Shown here: positions 9,390 to 17,957 of the stretch, piece after piece
Position numbering within the stretch: position 1 is the first letter of the stretch
Layout of the letters: each line of letters begins with the position of its first letter
DNA from: Gemmatimonadaceae bacterium
GTDB taxonomy: Bacteria > Gemmatimonadota > Gemmatimonadetes > Gemmatimonadales > Gemmatimonadaceae
Assembly (NCBI GenBank): GCA_035633115.1
Contig: DASQFN010000111.1
Span: 116,311-180,310, forward strand
Reading direction: 5' to 3'
DNA length: 64,000 nt
Notes under the pieces: generated by a model
Seen by the model: the letters and a program-made list of their open reading frames with translations, nothing else
Told to the model about the DNA's origin: nothing
Databases searched by the model: none
Position numbers and translations under genes: made by a program

Positions 9390-11228
9390 TCAACGCACCT
9401 GCCCGAACTCGACGAGCTCGCGGAACAGCCCTGCCCGCAGCGACATCTCCGCGTATCCACCTTCCTGAACGAGACGTCCATTCTCGAGAACGACGATGCG
9501 GTCGGCATCGCGGAGCCGATCCAGATCGTGGCTGATCATGAGCACGGTGCGGCCCTGCATGAGCTTCTGCAAAGCGTCCGTGACGATCGATGCCGCGCGC
9601 TGATCGAGCCCCGCCGTTGGCTCGTCCAGCACAACGATCGGCGCATCGCGCAGCATCGCGCGCGCGATGGCGACACATTGACGCTGACCGCCGGAAAGTG
9701 TGCCGCCCCGCTCGCCCGGAATCGTGTCGTAGCCTTCGGGAAGCGCGGCAATGACATCGTGGATGCCGGCGCTCCGCGCAGCTTCCACGATTGCCTCGCG
9801 GTCAGCTCCCGGGCGCCCCGCCGCTATGTTTTCCGCGATCGTCGTCGCGAACAGCACGGGCTCCTGAAACACGAAGCTCACCTGCCGGCGCAGAGAGACG
9901 AGAGTGAACGAGCGCACGTCGCGCCCGTCGATGCACACGCGGCCTTCTGTCGCATCGTAGAAGCGGGGAACGAGACTCACGAGCGATGACTTGCCCGCCC
10001 CCGTGGGACCGACGATGCCCAGGCGCTCGCCAGGGCGCACGGTGAGATTGACCGTGCGCAACACCCACGGTCCTCTGCCATGGCGAAGGCCGACTTTCTC
10101 GAAGCTCACTTCACCAACGAACGCCGGTGCTTCATTCGCATCCGGCAGATCGCGTACACCCGGGACGAGATCGAGGACCTCCAGTATCCGCTCTCCGGCA
10201 GTCGCCGTTCGCGTCACCTGCTCGGTAGTACGCGACGCGCGCCTCAATGGCCGCGCGAAGGTGCGCAGATAACTGACGAACACCACCAGATCGCCCGGCG
10301 ACAGCGCGCCCGACATGATACGGCGCGCGGCAACTCCCACGACCACTGCGGTAATCGCACCGACGGCGAGCTCCGACGCCCACCGGAGCCTTGCCTCGAT
10401 GCGCGCCGCCTTCAGACCTTCCCGTAGGCTTCTGTTGTCGAATCTTCCGACCCGCTCCGCCTCCTGCTCCTCGAGCCCGAATCCGTGCACGACGCGAATC
10501 GCCCCGAGAGATTCGCTCATCTTCGTCGCGAGATCGCCCTCCTGCCGGCGCTGCTTCCGGATCGCGGCTCGCATCGGTTTTCGGTATCGTCGCATCAACA
10601 GGTACAGAAGCGGGAGCGACGCAAAAGAGACGAGCGCCAACCGCCAGTCCATCAGCAGCATGATGATCGCCATGCCGACCATCAGGAGCGAGTTCTCCGA
10701 GAGGCCGAGCGGAATCTTCACGAGGGCGTCACGGAGCAGCCGGATATCCGCGGTCAGACGGACGAGAAGGTCGCCGGTCTTTCTGCGGTCGTGGAACGAG
10801 AAATCGAGATGCTGCAGATGTCGAAAGAGATCGGCTCGCAGGCGTGCGACCACTTTCTGTCCGACATACGCGGAGAGCACGTTCTGCCAGTAGTAAAAGA
10901 AGCCCGACAGGACTGCGATAACGACGATGGCGACGACAACGAGGTTGAGCAGCCCCGTCCTGCCGCCGGTCCAGTCCCCTACAAACGAAAGTGACTCGGG
11001 GAGCGGCTTGCCGAGGAGCACGTTGTCGAGGACGATTTTGATCGGCCACGGCTCCAGAAGTCGCAGCAGCATGAAGCCAACGGTCGAAAGCAACGCCAGC
11101 GCGAGGTCCCTTTTTCGACCGCGCAGATACGGTGAGAGTCGTTTGATGACCCGCCGCAGCGCGTCGATCTTCTGCAACACCTTCGGCCGCGCCCGGCGCC
11201 GTCGCGCCACCGGCTCGCCCGTTTTCAT
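9390..11228 (-). CDS. ABC exporter with fused membrane and ATPase domains
   Basis: A 612-residue half-transporter of the MsbA / lipid-exporter type, probably working as a homodimer in the inner membrane. The transmembrane domain covers about 35-335, with six predicted helices (for example DLALALLSTVGFMLL, LLNLVVVAIVVIAVLSGFF, LLMVGMAIIMLLMDW). The ATPase domain has Walker A GPTGAGKS at 407-414, a Q-loop FQEP, the signature LSGGQ at 511-515, Walker B VVLDEP at 532-537 and the H-loop His567. The ATG at 11228 overlaps the upstream glycosyltransferase stop (ATGA), and its own stop abuts the kinase start. Longer open frames upstream lie inside the glycosyltransferase and are not coding. Position among glycosyltransferases suggests it flips or exports a glycolipid or glycosylated metabolite. 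Confidence 0.93.
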   Translation of the reverse strand: MKTGEPVARRRRARPKVLQKIDALRRVIKRLSPYLRGRKRDLALALLSTVGFMLLRLLEPWPIKIVLDNVLLGKPLPESLSFVGDWTGGRTGLLNLVVVAIVVIAVLSGFFYYWQNVLSAYVGQKVVARLRADLFRHLQHLDFSFHDRRKTGDLLVRLTADIRLLRDALVKIPLGLSENSLLMVGMAIIMLLMDWRLALVSFASLPLLYLLMRRYRKPMRAAIRKQRRQEGDLATKMSESLGAIRVVHGFGLEEQEAERVGRFDNRSLREGLKAARIEARLRWASELAVGAITAVVVGVAARRIMSGALSPGDLVVFVSYLRTFARPLRRASRTTEQVTRTATAGERILEVLDLVPGVRDLPDANEAPAFVGEVSFEKVGLRHGRGPWVLRTVNLTVRPGERLGIVGPTGAGKSSLVSLVPRFYDATEGRVCIDGRDVRSFTLVSLRRQVSFVFQEPVLFATTIAENIAAGRPGADREAIVEAARSAGIHDVIAALPEGYDTIPGERGGTLSGGQRQCVAIARAMLRDAPIVVLDEPTAGLDQRAASIVTDALQKLMQGRTVLMISHDLDRLRDADRIVVLENGRLVQEGGYAEMSLRAGLFRELVEFGQVR

Positions 11229-12454
11229 GCGGCACCCACCGGAACGTCTCTCATCGCAATCGAGACGATGTCCGCAACGCGCGAGGTCCACGCGTGGTTT
11301 TCCCGTGCTTCCGCAAGACCCGCTTCGCCGATCCGCTGCCGCATTGCCGGATCGCCCGCAGTCGCAAGGAACGCGGCGGCTAGCGCATCGGCATCGCCGG
11401 GTCGGACCAGGACCCCGGTCTCGCCGTCGCGGAGAAGCTCGGGGATCTGCCCGATGTCGGACGCGACGTTGCAAACTCCGCAAGCCATGGCGTCAAGAAT
11501 CTTCAGCGGCGAAAAGTAAAATCGGTCGATGGGCGGGTACGGCGCGACCGCAATGTCCATCCCGCGAATCCATGGCGGTACGTCCTCCAGCGGCAGAGCG
11601 CCCGTGTGTGTGACGCGTCCGGGAAGCTCGGCCGCAAGGCATGTTACTTCGCCACGAAGCGGGCCATCGCCGACTACGAGGAGATGGAGTCGCGGGTCAG
11701 CGGCGGCGGCTTTCCTGAACGCCGCCGTCAGGACATCGATGCCGTGCCACGCCTTGAGGCTTCCTGAAAATCCAATGACGACAGAGCTGTGGTCACCCGC
11801 GCGCTTAACTTCGCCCACCGGCGAAAAGAGATCGAGGTCGACGCCGTTGACCACCACCTCGACTTTCGCCTCGTCCACTCCTGCGTCCACCAGGCGGTCG
11901 CGCATCTGGGCGGAGTTGGTGATGATGCGCTGTGCTTCGTGCATGACCACTTCTTCCAGCGTCTCCGCCGCTTCCTGCAGGGCCTGCGAGCGAAACGTGG
12001 CCCCTTCCCACGCCAGCGGCGCGTGGACGTTGAGTACGTGCGGCACCCCGAGCCGGTTACAGGCGAATACTCCGGCGACGCCGAACGGAGAATAGAGCTC
12101 GAAAACGAAATCCGGATTGAATCGTTCTATCTCGCGCTCGAGCTCGTCTTCAGCGAGCACATTGTTCAGCAGCTGCCCGACAGCATGAGCAACCCGCTTT
12201 CGCGTGCGCTGAGCTTCCCGGCTTGGGGCAGCCATCGCTTGCGCACTCCTGAGCAAATCGTCGAGCACGGGCGGAGTGGGAATGCGAACAACGGAAGCGC
12301 CAAGTCTCCCCGAGTCGACATCGGACGGCGTAAGCACGACGACCTCGTGTCCCGCGGACTGAAACGCGTGCACAAGGCTGCGGAAATGCGCGGTCGCGCC
12401 ATTGTGCTTCGCGAGCGTGATGCCGCGGTCCGCACACAGATAGAGGATCTTCAT
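11225..12454 (-). CDS. Family GT4-type glycosyltransferase
   Basis: A 409-residue enzyme from the ATG at 12454, which overlaps the previous gene stop by 4 bp. It opens KILYLCADRGITLAKHNGA, the acceptor-side Rossmann fold of GT-B enzymes, followed by a HAPLAWE segment. The donor half shows VVNGVDLDLFSP, VIGFSGSLKAWHGIDVL, LLVVGDGPLRGEV and the GT4 pattern FYFSPLKILDAMACG, whose Pro-Leu-Lys corresponds to the usual EAMA region that contacts the nucleotide sugar. Retaining GT4 enzymes transfer hexoses or heptoses from NDP or GDP sugars. Donor and acceptor are not predictable here. It is soluble or peripheral at the cytoplasmic face and directly precedes the exporter. Confidence 0.92.
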   Translation of the reverse strand: MKILYLCADRGITLAKHNGATAHFRSLVHAFQSAGHEVVVLTPSDVDSGRLGASVVRIPTPPVLDDLLRSAQAMAAPSREAQRTRKRVAHAVGQLLNNVLAEDELEREIERFNPDFVFELYSPFGVAGVFACNRLGVPHVLNVHAPLAWEGATFRSQALQEAAETLEEVVMHEAQRIITNSAQMRDRLVDAGVDEAKVEVVVNGVDLDLFSPVGEVKRAGDHSSVVIGFSGSLKAWHGIDVLTAAFRKAAAADPRLHLLVVGDGPLRGEVTCLAAELPGRVTHTGALPLEDVPPWIRGMDIAVAPYPPIDRFYFSPLKILDAMACGVCNVASDIGQIPELLRDGETGVLVRPGDADALAAAFLATAGDPAMRQRIGEAGLAEARENHAWTSRVADIVSIAMRDVPVGAA

Positions 12455-13668
12455 GCGGGCCGCTCCTGCAGGAGGTCGTACAGCTTTGCGGCAGTCTTTG
12501 TCTGATCGAAGGCTTCCACCACCGATGGGCGGGCAGCCGAGGAGAGCCGTGTGTGCAGGTCTGCATCGCGCATGACTCTTTCGATCGCGTCGGCGAGACT
12601 TGTCGCATCGCGCTCGGGTACGATCAACCCGTTGACGCCGTGATGCACCGCTTCGGGGATTCCCGTGACCGCTGTGCTGATTACAGGAACACCGCAGGCG
12701 AGCGCCTCGACGATCGACACGGGGAGGCCGTCGCGGTTGCCGTCCTCTCCCACGATGCACGGGAGTACCAGCAGATGCGCGCCCTGATAGTGGCGGACGA
12801 TCTCCTGTTGGGGCAGCGGCTCCAGCAGTCGCACGTGATCGCCAAGCTTCGATTCGAGAACCATGAGCTCGAGAGTGCGACGCTGCTCGCCCTTACCGAT
12901 GATGTCGCAGCGGAAGTCGAGGCCGCGGTCCCTCAGTATGCGGCAGGCGTCGATAAGCACCGGGATGCCTTTCTTCTCGACTAGGCGAGCGACTGTGATC
13001 AGTCTGAACGGACCGCCAGGCGGGTTGCGCGGCGGTGAAAAGCGTGTCATGTCGATGCCGTTGCGGACGAGCTCCACTCGCGCCGGATTTCCATTCACGA
13101 GCGATTTGAGGAACCGGACATTGTAGTCGCTCACCGTGACCGTGAAGCTTGCATCCGCCATCTTCCGCGCAATCACTTTGTGGTCCGCATGGCGATAGAT
13201 GTCGAACGCGTGGGCGGTGAAGCTGAACGGGATGCCGAGAAGCTTGCTCGCCTGCTGAGCAACTGTTGTGGAGCGGTTGGCGAAGTGCGCATGCAGATGC
13301 CTCACGCCGAGCCGGCGGGCGCGCTCGGCCACCCACGATGCCTGAAGGAAACGCCAGAGGAACGAAGGGCGGCGCGTGGCAAGCACTTTCTTCAAGTGAC
13401 GCCGATAGCGTTTCGGATTGCGGGCCGCAAAGCGCTTCGCATACCGGAAGAGCGCCTGCATGTCGTCGATGCCGGGCACATAGTGGACGCTGGCTTGCAG
13501 CCGGCAGACGCCTTCATGGAACCTGGGATCGCGCGTGGGCGCCAGCGAGAAGATCTCAACCTTCACTCCCATCGCCTCGAGTGCGAGGATCTCGTTGAGA
13601 ATGAAAGTTTCCGACAGGACCGGAAACTTCCGGACGACGTATCCCACCGAAGTCTTTACGCGCGCCAT
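12451..13668 (-). CDS. Family GT4-type glycosyltransferase (colanic-acid-like)
   Basis: A 405-residue GT-B enzyme. The N-terminus (VGYVVRKFPVLSETFILNEI) is typical of the WcaL/ExpE7-like branch of GT4 that acts in exopolysaccharide synthesis. Later motifs are HAHFANRST, FTAHAFDIY, LVRNGIDMTRF, TVARLVEKKGIPVLIDA and the catalytic donor motif DGLPVSIVEALACGVPV with the Glu of the E-x7-E pattern. It starts 3 bp after the preceding gene and its stop overlaps the next start, so it sits inside one transcription unit. Likely role: addition of one sugar to a lipid-linked or small-molecule acceptor. The exact linkage is unknown. Confidence 0.92.
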   Translation of the reverse strand: MARVKTSVGYVVRKFPVLSETFILNEILALEAMGVKVEIFSLAPTRDPRFHEGVCRLQASVHYVPGIDDMQALFRYAKRFAARNPKRYRRHLKKVLATRRPSFLWRFLQASWVAERARRLGVRHLHAHFANRSTTVAQQASKLLGIPFSFTAHAFDIYRHADHKVIARKMADASFTVTVSDYNVRFLKSLVNGNPARVELVRNGIDMTRFSPPRNPPGGPFRLITVARLVEKKGIPVLIDACRILRDRGLDFRCDIIGKGEQRRTLELMVLESKLGDHVRLLEPLPQQEIVRHYQGAHLLVLPCIVGEDGNRDGLPVSIVEALACGVPVISTAVTGIPEAVHHGVNGLIVPERDATSLADAIERVMRDADLHTRLSSAARPSVVEAFDQTKTAAKLYDLLQERPA

Positions 13669-13671
13669 CGG

Positions 13672-14889
13672 CTACTCCCGATCCCGTGCCAGAGCGAGCA
13701 GATGATCCGCCACGCACGAAGCGCCATTGAGATCGAGACGACTGCTCCCGTTGCGGCGAGGCTGCGCGAGCGCGCGCGTCATTGCCCTGGCCAGGGTGTT
13801 CGGGGTCAGCTCTTCGGACTCCAGCGCGGTGACGAGCCCCAGCTGCGCCAGCCCAGCCGCTCGCACATGCTGCTCAGCGTCCACTCCCGACCGGCCGCGG
13901 CTCCCGTGCTCTCCCGCTCGCCACGTGCGCGGAACGAGCACCGATCGCGCTCCGGTGGACATGATCTCGGCCGATGTGTTGTATCCGCCCATCGCTACAA
14001 CCAGATCGGCAGCGGCCATAGCCGAAGGCATGTCTGCGAGGTGATTCCTTACGGCAACTCCACGGCGTCCCGAGGCCGCGTGCACGATGGCCGCACGGTC
14101 CGACGGTGACATGAATTCGCCGGCGACAACGACTGCGGGGCGATCAGGAAACTCGTCCAGCGCCCCGATGAATGCCTCGAGCAACGGCCTGCCGTCGCCC
14201 CCTCCTCCGACTGTCGCGAGGAAAAAGCCCGCGTCCACTCCCAGCTCGCGACGCACCGTTTCAGGATCGCTGCGCGCCAGTCCGGACTCGGTGACGTAGC
14301 CGCAATAGGAGAGTCGATCGGCAACCGTATCTGAAAGTCCGTAAGCCTCAACCGCATCCAGAACTTCGCGCACGCCGTACACGAGCACCTTGTCGTAGTA
14401 GCGCTCGATGATTCCGTAGATTCCGTCGCGCTCCCAGTCGCGCTGGACTTTCTTCGGCGGGTCAACGACGTCGCGCAGGCCGAGCACCGTTTTCGTCGGG
14501 CGGTGCCGGAGCTCGCGAAGTGTCGGAAGCAGCTCGAGTCGCGTCCCGAGCGGAAAGTTGTCCACGAGCAGAACGTCGGCGCCGAACAGATCGAGGGCGC
14601 ACCGCGTCAGCTCGCCTCGCATTGAAGCCAGCTCGGCTACGCCGATACCGAGCGTCGGCGGCTGGGTGCCTTCAGTTCCCGACGTGACGATCGTCGGGAT
14701 CTTGATCGTGTCTGCATTGGGTGGAAGCTCACGAAGCAGGTGCGTCGCCGGAGAGCCGGTAATCAGCAGGAGAGCGGAGCCGGGTTCCTTCTCCGCCAGC
14801 GCCTGGAGAATGCGCGAGCTTCTCCGCACGTGTCCGACGCCGTACGCGTCGTGCGTGAAGACTGCAATGCGTGGAGCGCGAGAGGGCAT
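13672..14889 (-). CDS. MurG-fold glycosyltransferase-like protein (COG4671 type), copy 2
   Basis: A 405-residue GT-B-fold protein. The N-terminal APRIAVFTHDAYGVGHVRRS resembles the G-x-GH-xRR entry loop of MurG-like (GT28) enzymes, with His20 at the usual catalytic or acceptor-site position. The C-terminal half holds ATVGGGGDG and the donor-binding loop VVAMGGYNTSAEI at about 299-310, with GGYNT in place of the GGxxT-type loop. It is a clear paralog of the preceding gene (same VGLGHMRR / VGHVRR, LGLRD and MGGYN motifs), so the operon carries a diverged duplicate pair. COG4671 proteins are annotated as predicted glycosyltransferases with little experimental support. It begins 4 bp after the copy-1 stop. 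Confidence 0.85.
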   Translation of the reverse strand: MPSRAPRIAVFTHDAYGVGHVRRSSRILQALAEKEPGSALLLITGSPATHLLRELPPNADTIKIPTIVTSGTEGTQPPTLGIGVAELASMRGELTRCALDLFGADVLLVDNFPLGTRLELLPTLRELRHRPTKTVLGLRDVVDPPKKVQRDWERDGIYGIIERYYDKVLVYGVREVLDAVEAYGLSDTVADRLSYCGYVTESGLARSDPETVRRELGVDAGFFLATVGGGGDGRPLLEAFIGALDEFPDRPAVVVAGEFMSPSDRAAIVHAASGRRGVAVRNHLADMPSAMAAADLVVAMGGYNTSAEIMSTGARSVLVPRTWRAGEHGSRGRSGVDAEQHVRAAGLAQLGLVTALESEELTPNTLARAMTRALAQPRRNGSSRLDLNGASCVADHLLALARDRE

Positions 14890-14893
14890 CGCG

Positions 14894-16123
14894 CTACGCT
14901 GAAGCTTCTAGAAGCCAGTCATCCGGCGGCTCGGATTTCCCGGCCTCCAATGAGACCGGTTCGAGCACTTGCTGCAGATATCTGCCTGCACGCTCGAGAC
15001 CTTTCATGTCCATGCGATGCCGGACGCGCGCGGCTGGGGAAGGGCGCTCGAGCCATTCCGATATCGCGGCGGGAGAGAGGCTTTCGGGGTCCAGCCATTC
15101 GATCAGGCCGAGGTCCGCCAATCTCCGCGCACGGATGAGCTGTTCGCGGCGAGGAGCAATCCGCGGGATGATCAGCGCATGCTTGTCTTGCGAGACGACT
15201 TCGCAGACGCTGTTGTATCCACCCATCGTTATGACCCTGTCGGCCAGTGAGAGCAGCGCCGCCGGCTCACTGATCAGGTCGAGAACGTGGAACTGCGCCG
15301 GCCGCCGGCTCGCGCGGCGGCAGAGCGCCTCACGCTCCCTCGCCGGCATGAACGGCCCGGTGAGGAGAACACCGACATAGTCCTTTGGCATTTCAGAATC
15401 GACGAACGCCTGGGCGATGCGCATTCCGTCCTGTCCGCCACCCACCGTGCACAGAACAAAGCGGGCACTGTCGAGCAGTTTCACCGCGAGTGTGTCCGCG
15501 TCCCCGGCTCCCTGGGTATCCGGGGAAGGAGCCGGATTCAGGTAGCCGGTGAACCGCGCCTTTCGTGCGACAGTCTTCGGAAACTCGTACTCGGAGAGCA
15601 GGTCGAAAACGGCGGGATCCCCGTAGATCCAGATCCCGTCGTAGAACTGCTCGATCATCTCATGATTTCCCGCACGTGCCCATTCAGACCGAACCGTTTC
15701 CGGCTCCTCGAGGATGTCGCGCAATCCGAGGATCAGCCGCGTCCCGCGCTCCTTGAGCATTTCCAGGCATGGGGCGAGCTCGCCGAGGGCGCCGCGCGGG
15801 AGGTGATCGACGATCAGGACGTCCGGCGAAAACTGAGAGAGGGCGGAGGTGATGACGTCGCGCCGCAGGCGAATGAGCTCGTGAAGACCGATCCGGAGGC
15901 GCCGCGGCGAACAATTGCCGTCGGCATCCTTTCGCAGCGCCGGAAGGCTAAGGCAGTCGACGTTGTCGGGGAAATCGAAGATGCCTGCTTCGCGCGCCTC
16001 AGTGAGCATGAGGAATGATCCAGCCGGGTACCTCGCGGCGAATCTGCGGACGAGGAGGAGATTCCTCCGCATATGGCCCAGGCCAACCATGCCGGGCGAA
16101 TACAACGCGATTCTAGGATTCAG
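14894..16123 (-). CDS. MurG-fold glycosyltransferase-like protein (COG4671 type), copy 1, first gene of operon
   Basis: About 409 residues. The usual start candidates would be a TTG at 16105, but the conserved N-terminal strand continues upstream as NPRIALYSPGMVGLGHMRR, matching APRIAVFTHDAYGVGHVRR in the paralog. The first in-frame initiator-like codon that includes this strand is CTG at 16123, preceded by GGGAG at 7-nt spacing, so a CTG start is proposed. Key motifs are GLGHMRR, LGLRDI, CTVGGGQDG and MGGYNSVCEV. It heads a seven-gene operon whose members are separated by at most 4 bp or overlap. Function is inferred as an NDP-sugar-dependent transferase; donor and acceptor are unknown. Confidence 0.83.
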   Translation of the reverse strand: MNPRIALYSPGMVGLGHMRRNLLLVRRFAARYPAGSFLMLTEAREAGIFDFPDNVDCLSLPALRKDADGNCSPRRLRIGLHELIRLRRDVITSALSQFSPDVLIVDHLPRGALGELAPCLEMLKERGTRLILGLRDILEEPETVRSEWARAGNHEMIEQFYDGIWIYGDPAVFDLLSEYEFPKTVARKARFTGYLNPAPSPDTQGAGDADTLAVKLLDSARFVLCTVGGGQDGMRIAQAFVDSEMPKDYVGVLLTGPFMPAREREALCRRASRRPAQFHVLDLISEPAALLSLADRVITMGGYNSVCEVVSQDKHALIIPRIAPRREQLIRARRLADLGLIEWLDPESLSPAAISEWLERPSPAARVRHRMDMKGLERAGRYLQQVLEPVSLEAGKSEPPDDWLLEASA

Positions 16124-16433
16124 CTTACTGCTCCCGCCACTTCGGCTCTCGGTGCTTTGCCCCTCCGGTGCACCAAGCCCGCGAGCAGCGCTGCTTGTTC
16201 CGACGCTAGAGCATCCCAGTTACACGCGGAGACTCTGCGTCATTCTGTTGATTGTTACCACTTCGTGACTGTAACGCTGCACAGCACATGCCGTAACGGG
16301 CTTGCGGACGCCCGTGTCACATCACAAATATTAGAGTGCTGAAGTTTCCAACAAAATATCGTTGCGTATTGCCCGTGCGGCCTCTTATCGTACTTTGGCT
16401 GCCCGGCCAGTCAGTCCTCTAACCCCAACTCCA
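16124..16433. promoter_or_regulatory. Divergent intergenic region between the glycan operon and ku
   Basis: A 310-bp stretch with no gene. It is more AT-rich in its middle (around 16325-16365) than the flanking genes and must hold promoters for both divergent operons. On the plus strand a weak -35/-10 pair (TTGCGT at about 16362, TATCGT about 18 bp on) could serve ku. Around 16255-16276 an imperfect dyad with outer arms GTTAC and GTAAC is a possible operator. No ribosome binding site better than weak precedes the ku ATG. These promoter assignments are low confidence. Confidence 0.35.
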
Positions 16434-17252
16434 ATGGCTGCACGCTCTATAGCTAGCGCGACGATCTCCTTCGGCCTCGTCTCGGTTCCAGTCAACGTCT
16501 ACTCGTCTTCCGAGTCGAAGTCGAGCGTCTCCTTCAACATGCTGCACAAGGACTGCGGCGGCCGGTTGAAGCAGCACTACACATGCACGAAGGACAACGA
16601 GGTCGTAACCCGCGACAATACGGTGAAAGGGTACGAGTTCGCCAAGGATCAGTACGTGATCCTGACGCCCGAAGAGCTGAAGGCACTCGAGGAGAAGGCA
16701 ACGAGCACCATCGACATCGTCGAGTTCGTTCCGATGACGGAGGTGGACCGGGTCTACCTCGACAAGGTGTACTATCTCGGGCCGGACAAGGGTGGCGATC
16801 GCGCCTACCGGCTGCTCGTCGAAGCGTTGAAGACGAGCGGGAAAGCAGCGCTGGGTCAGTACGCCGCGCGGGGACAGCAGCATCTCGTCCTCCTTCGGGC
16901 GCGCGATGGCGTTCTCGTGATGGAACAGCTTCACTACGCTGACGAAATTCGTCCGCCGAGTGAAGTTCCCGTTCCGAACGGCGATGTGAAAGACGCCGAG
17001 CTGAAGCTGGCGATGATGCTGATCGATCAGACTGCGAACGAGTCCTTCGAGCCGACCAAGTACAAGGACACGGTGCGCGAGCGGGTTCTGGAGACGATTC
17101 AGCGCAAGGTGGAGGGTCAGGACATCACATCCGAGGTCGCGCCCAGCAATGGAGGCGACAAGATCCTCGACCTCATGGAAGCGCTGAAGGCGAGCCTTGC
17201 CAAAAAGGCCACACCCGAAAAATCGGAGCGCAGAAAGCAGAAGGCCTCGTGA
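16434..17252 (+). CDS. ku: Bacterial Ku, NHEJ DNA end-binding protein
   Basis: A 272-residue Ku homolog, a typical length for bacterial Ku. The start at 16434 gives the hallmark N-terminus MAARSIASATISFGLVSVPV. The frame is open further upstream but has no family similarity there. Conserved parts include FNMLHKDCGGRLKQHYTC, LTPEELKALE, YYLGPDKGGDRAYRLLVEAL, ARGQQHLVLLRARDG and the helical LMIDQ-type region (MMLIDQTANESFEPTKYKD). The C-terminus is Lys-rich (KKATPEKSERRKQK), as in Ku proteins that extend DNA contact. Ku homodimers thread onto broken ends and recruit LigD, which is encoded at 3.3-5.9 kb. Its stop overlaps the DUF72 gene start by 4 bp (GTGA), so the two are co-translated. Confidence 0.96.
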   Translation: MAARSIASATISFGLVSVPVNVYSSSESKSSVSFNMLHKDCGGRLKQHYTCTKDNEVVTRDNTVKGYEFAKDQYVILTPEELKALEEKATSTIDIVEFVPMTEVDRVYLDKVYYLGPDKGGDRAYRLLVEALKTSGKAALGQYAARGQQHLVLLRARDGVLVMEQLHYADEIRPPSEVPVPNGDVKDAELKLAMMLIDQTANESFEPTKYKDTVRERVLETIQRKVEGQDITSEVAPSNGGDKILDLMEALKASLAKKATPEKSERRKQKAS

Positions 17253-17953
17253 AGGTCCTTGCTGGGACTAGCGGCTACTCGTTCAAGGAGTGGAAAGGAA
17301 CGTTCTATCCGGCCGACCTCAAGTCAGCCCAGCTGCTCGGCTTTTACGCTTCGAAGTTTCCGACGCTCGAGATCAACAACACCTTCTACCGGCTGCCGAA
17401 GGAGCACGTCCTGCTCGAGTGGGCGTCGCAGGTGCCCGAGCAGTTCACGTTCTCGCTGAAGGCGAGCCAGAGGATCACGCATCACACGCGGCTCAAATCG
17501 GAATCCGAGTCGCTCGTCCGGTTTCTTCTCAAGAACACATCCGTGCTCGGCGAAAGGCTCGGGCCGATTCTCTTTCAGCTTCCGCCGAACCTGAAGAAGG
17601 ACGTCGAGCGGCTGAAGAATTTTCTCAGCTACCTCCCTGCCGAGCGGAAATACGCGTTCGAGTTCCGGCACGAGAGCTGGTTCGACGACGAGGTGTTCGC
17701 GGTGATGCGGGACCGCGATATCGCGATGTGCGTCGCCGAGCAGGCCGAGTTCAAGTGTCCGGTGGTTTGCACGGCGTCGTGGGGCTACTTGCGGCTTCAC
17801 AAGCTCGACTATGACCAGAGCGCGCTTGAAGAGTGGGCGAAGTGTGTCACGTCACAGGGCTGGAAGGAGGCATTCGTGTACTTCAAGCACGACGAGGGCG
17901 TCGGCTCGGGGCCACCGGCGGTCGAGGCTTTCGTCAAGGCGGGACAGGCGTGA
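17249..17953 (+). CDS. DUF72 family TIM-barrel protein, coupled to ku
   Basis: A 234-residue protein starting at a GTG that overlaps the ku stop. The N-terminus VLAGTSGYSFKEWKGTFYP and the motifs LEINNTFYRLP, FTFSLKASQRITH, LGPILFQLPP, AFEFRHESWFDDEV and EAFVYFKHDEG are diagnostic of DUF72 (YecE-like). The barrel fold resembles AP-endonuclease-like TIM barrels, and acidic and His residues sit at the strand ends, but no biochemical activity is established for the family. Usual family length is 230-300 residues, so this is complete. Translational coupling to ku suggests a linked role in DNA break handling. That is guilt by association only. Confidence 0.93.
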   Translation: MKVLAGTSGYSFKEWKGTFYPADLKSAQLLGFYASKFPTLEINNTFYRLPKEHVLLEWASQVPEQFTFSLKASQRITHHTRLKSESESLVRFLLKNTSVLGERLGPILFQLPPNLKKDVERLKNFLSYLPAERKYAFEFRHESWFDDEVFAVMRDRDIAMCVAEQAEFKCPVVCTASWGYLRLHKLDYDQSALEEWAKCVTSQGWKEAFVYFKHDEGVGSGPPAVEAFVKAGQA

Positions 17954-17957
17954 AAGG

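Noticed and set aside
9394..9678. Upstream extension of the tandem APH gene
   Set aside because: The N-terminal 95 codons lie inside the ABC exporter, are Arg-rich and have no similarity. The GTG at 9387 fits the operon coupling.
11229..11483. Upstream extension of the ABC exporter gene
   Set aside because: It lies in the coding part of the glycosyltransferase in another frame. The ATG at 11228 has the 4-bp overlap typical of this operon.
13180..14109. Plus-strand 309-codon frame over two glycosyltransferase genes
   Set aside because: It is a frame shadow: no ribosome site and low-complexity Arg/Ser content. The minus strand carries complete conserved motifs here.
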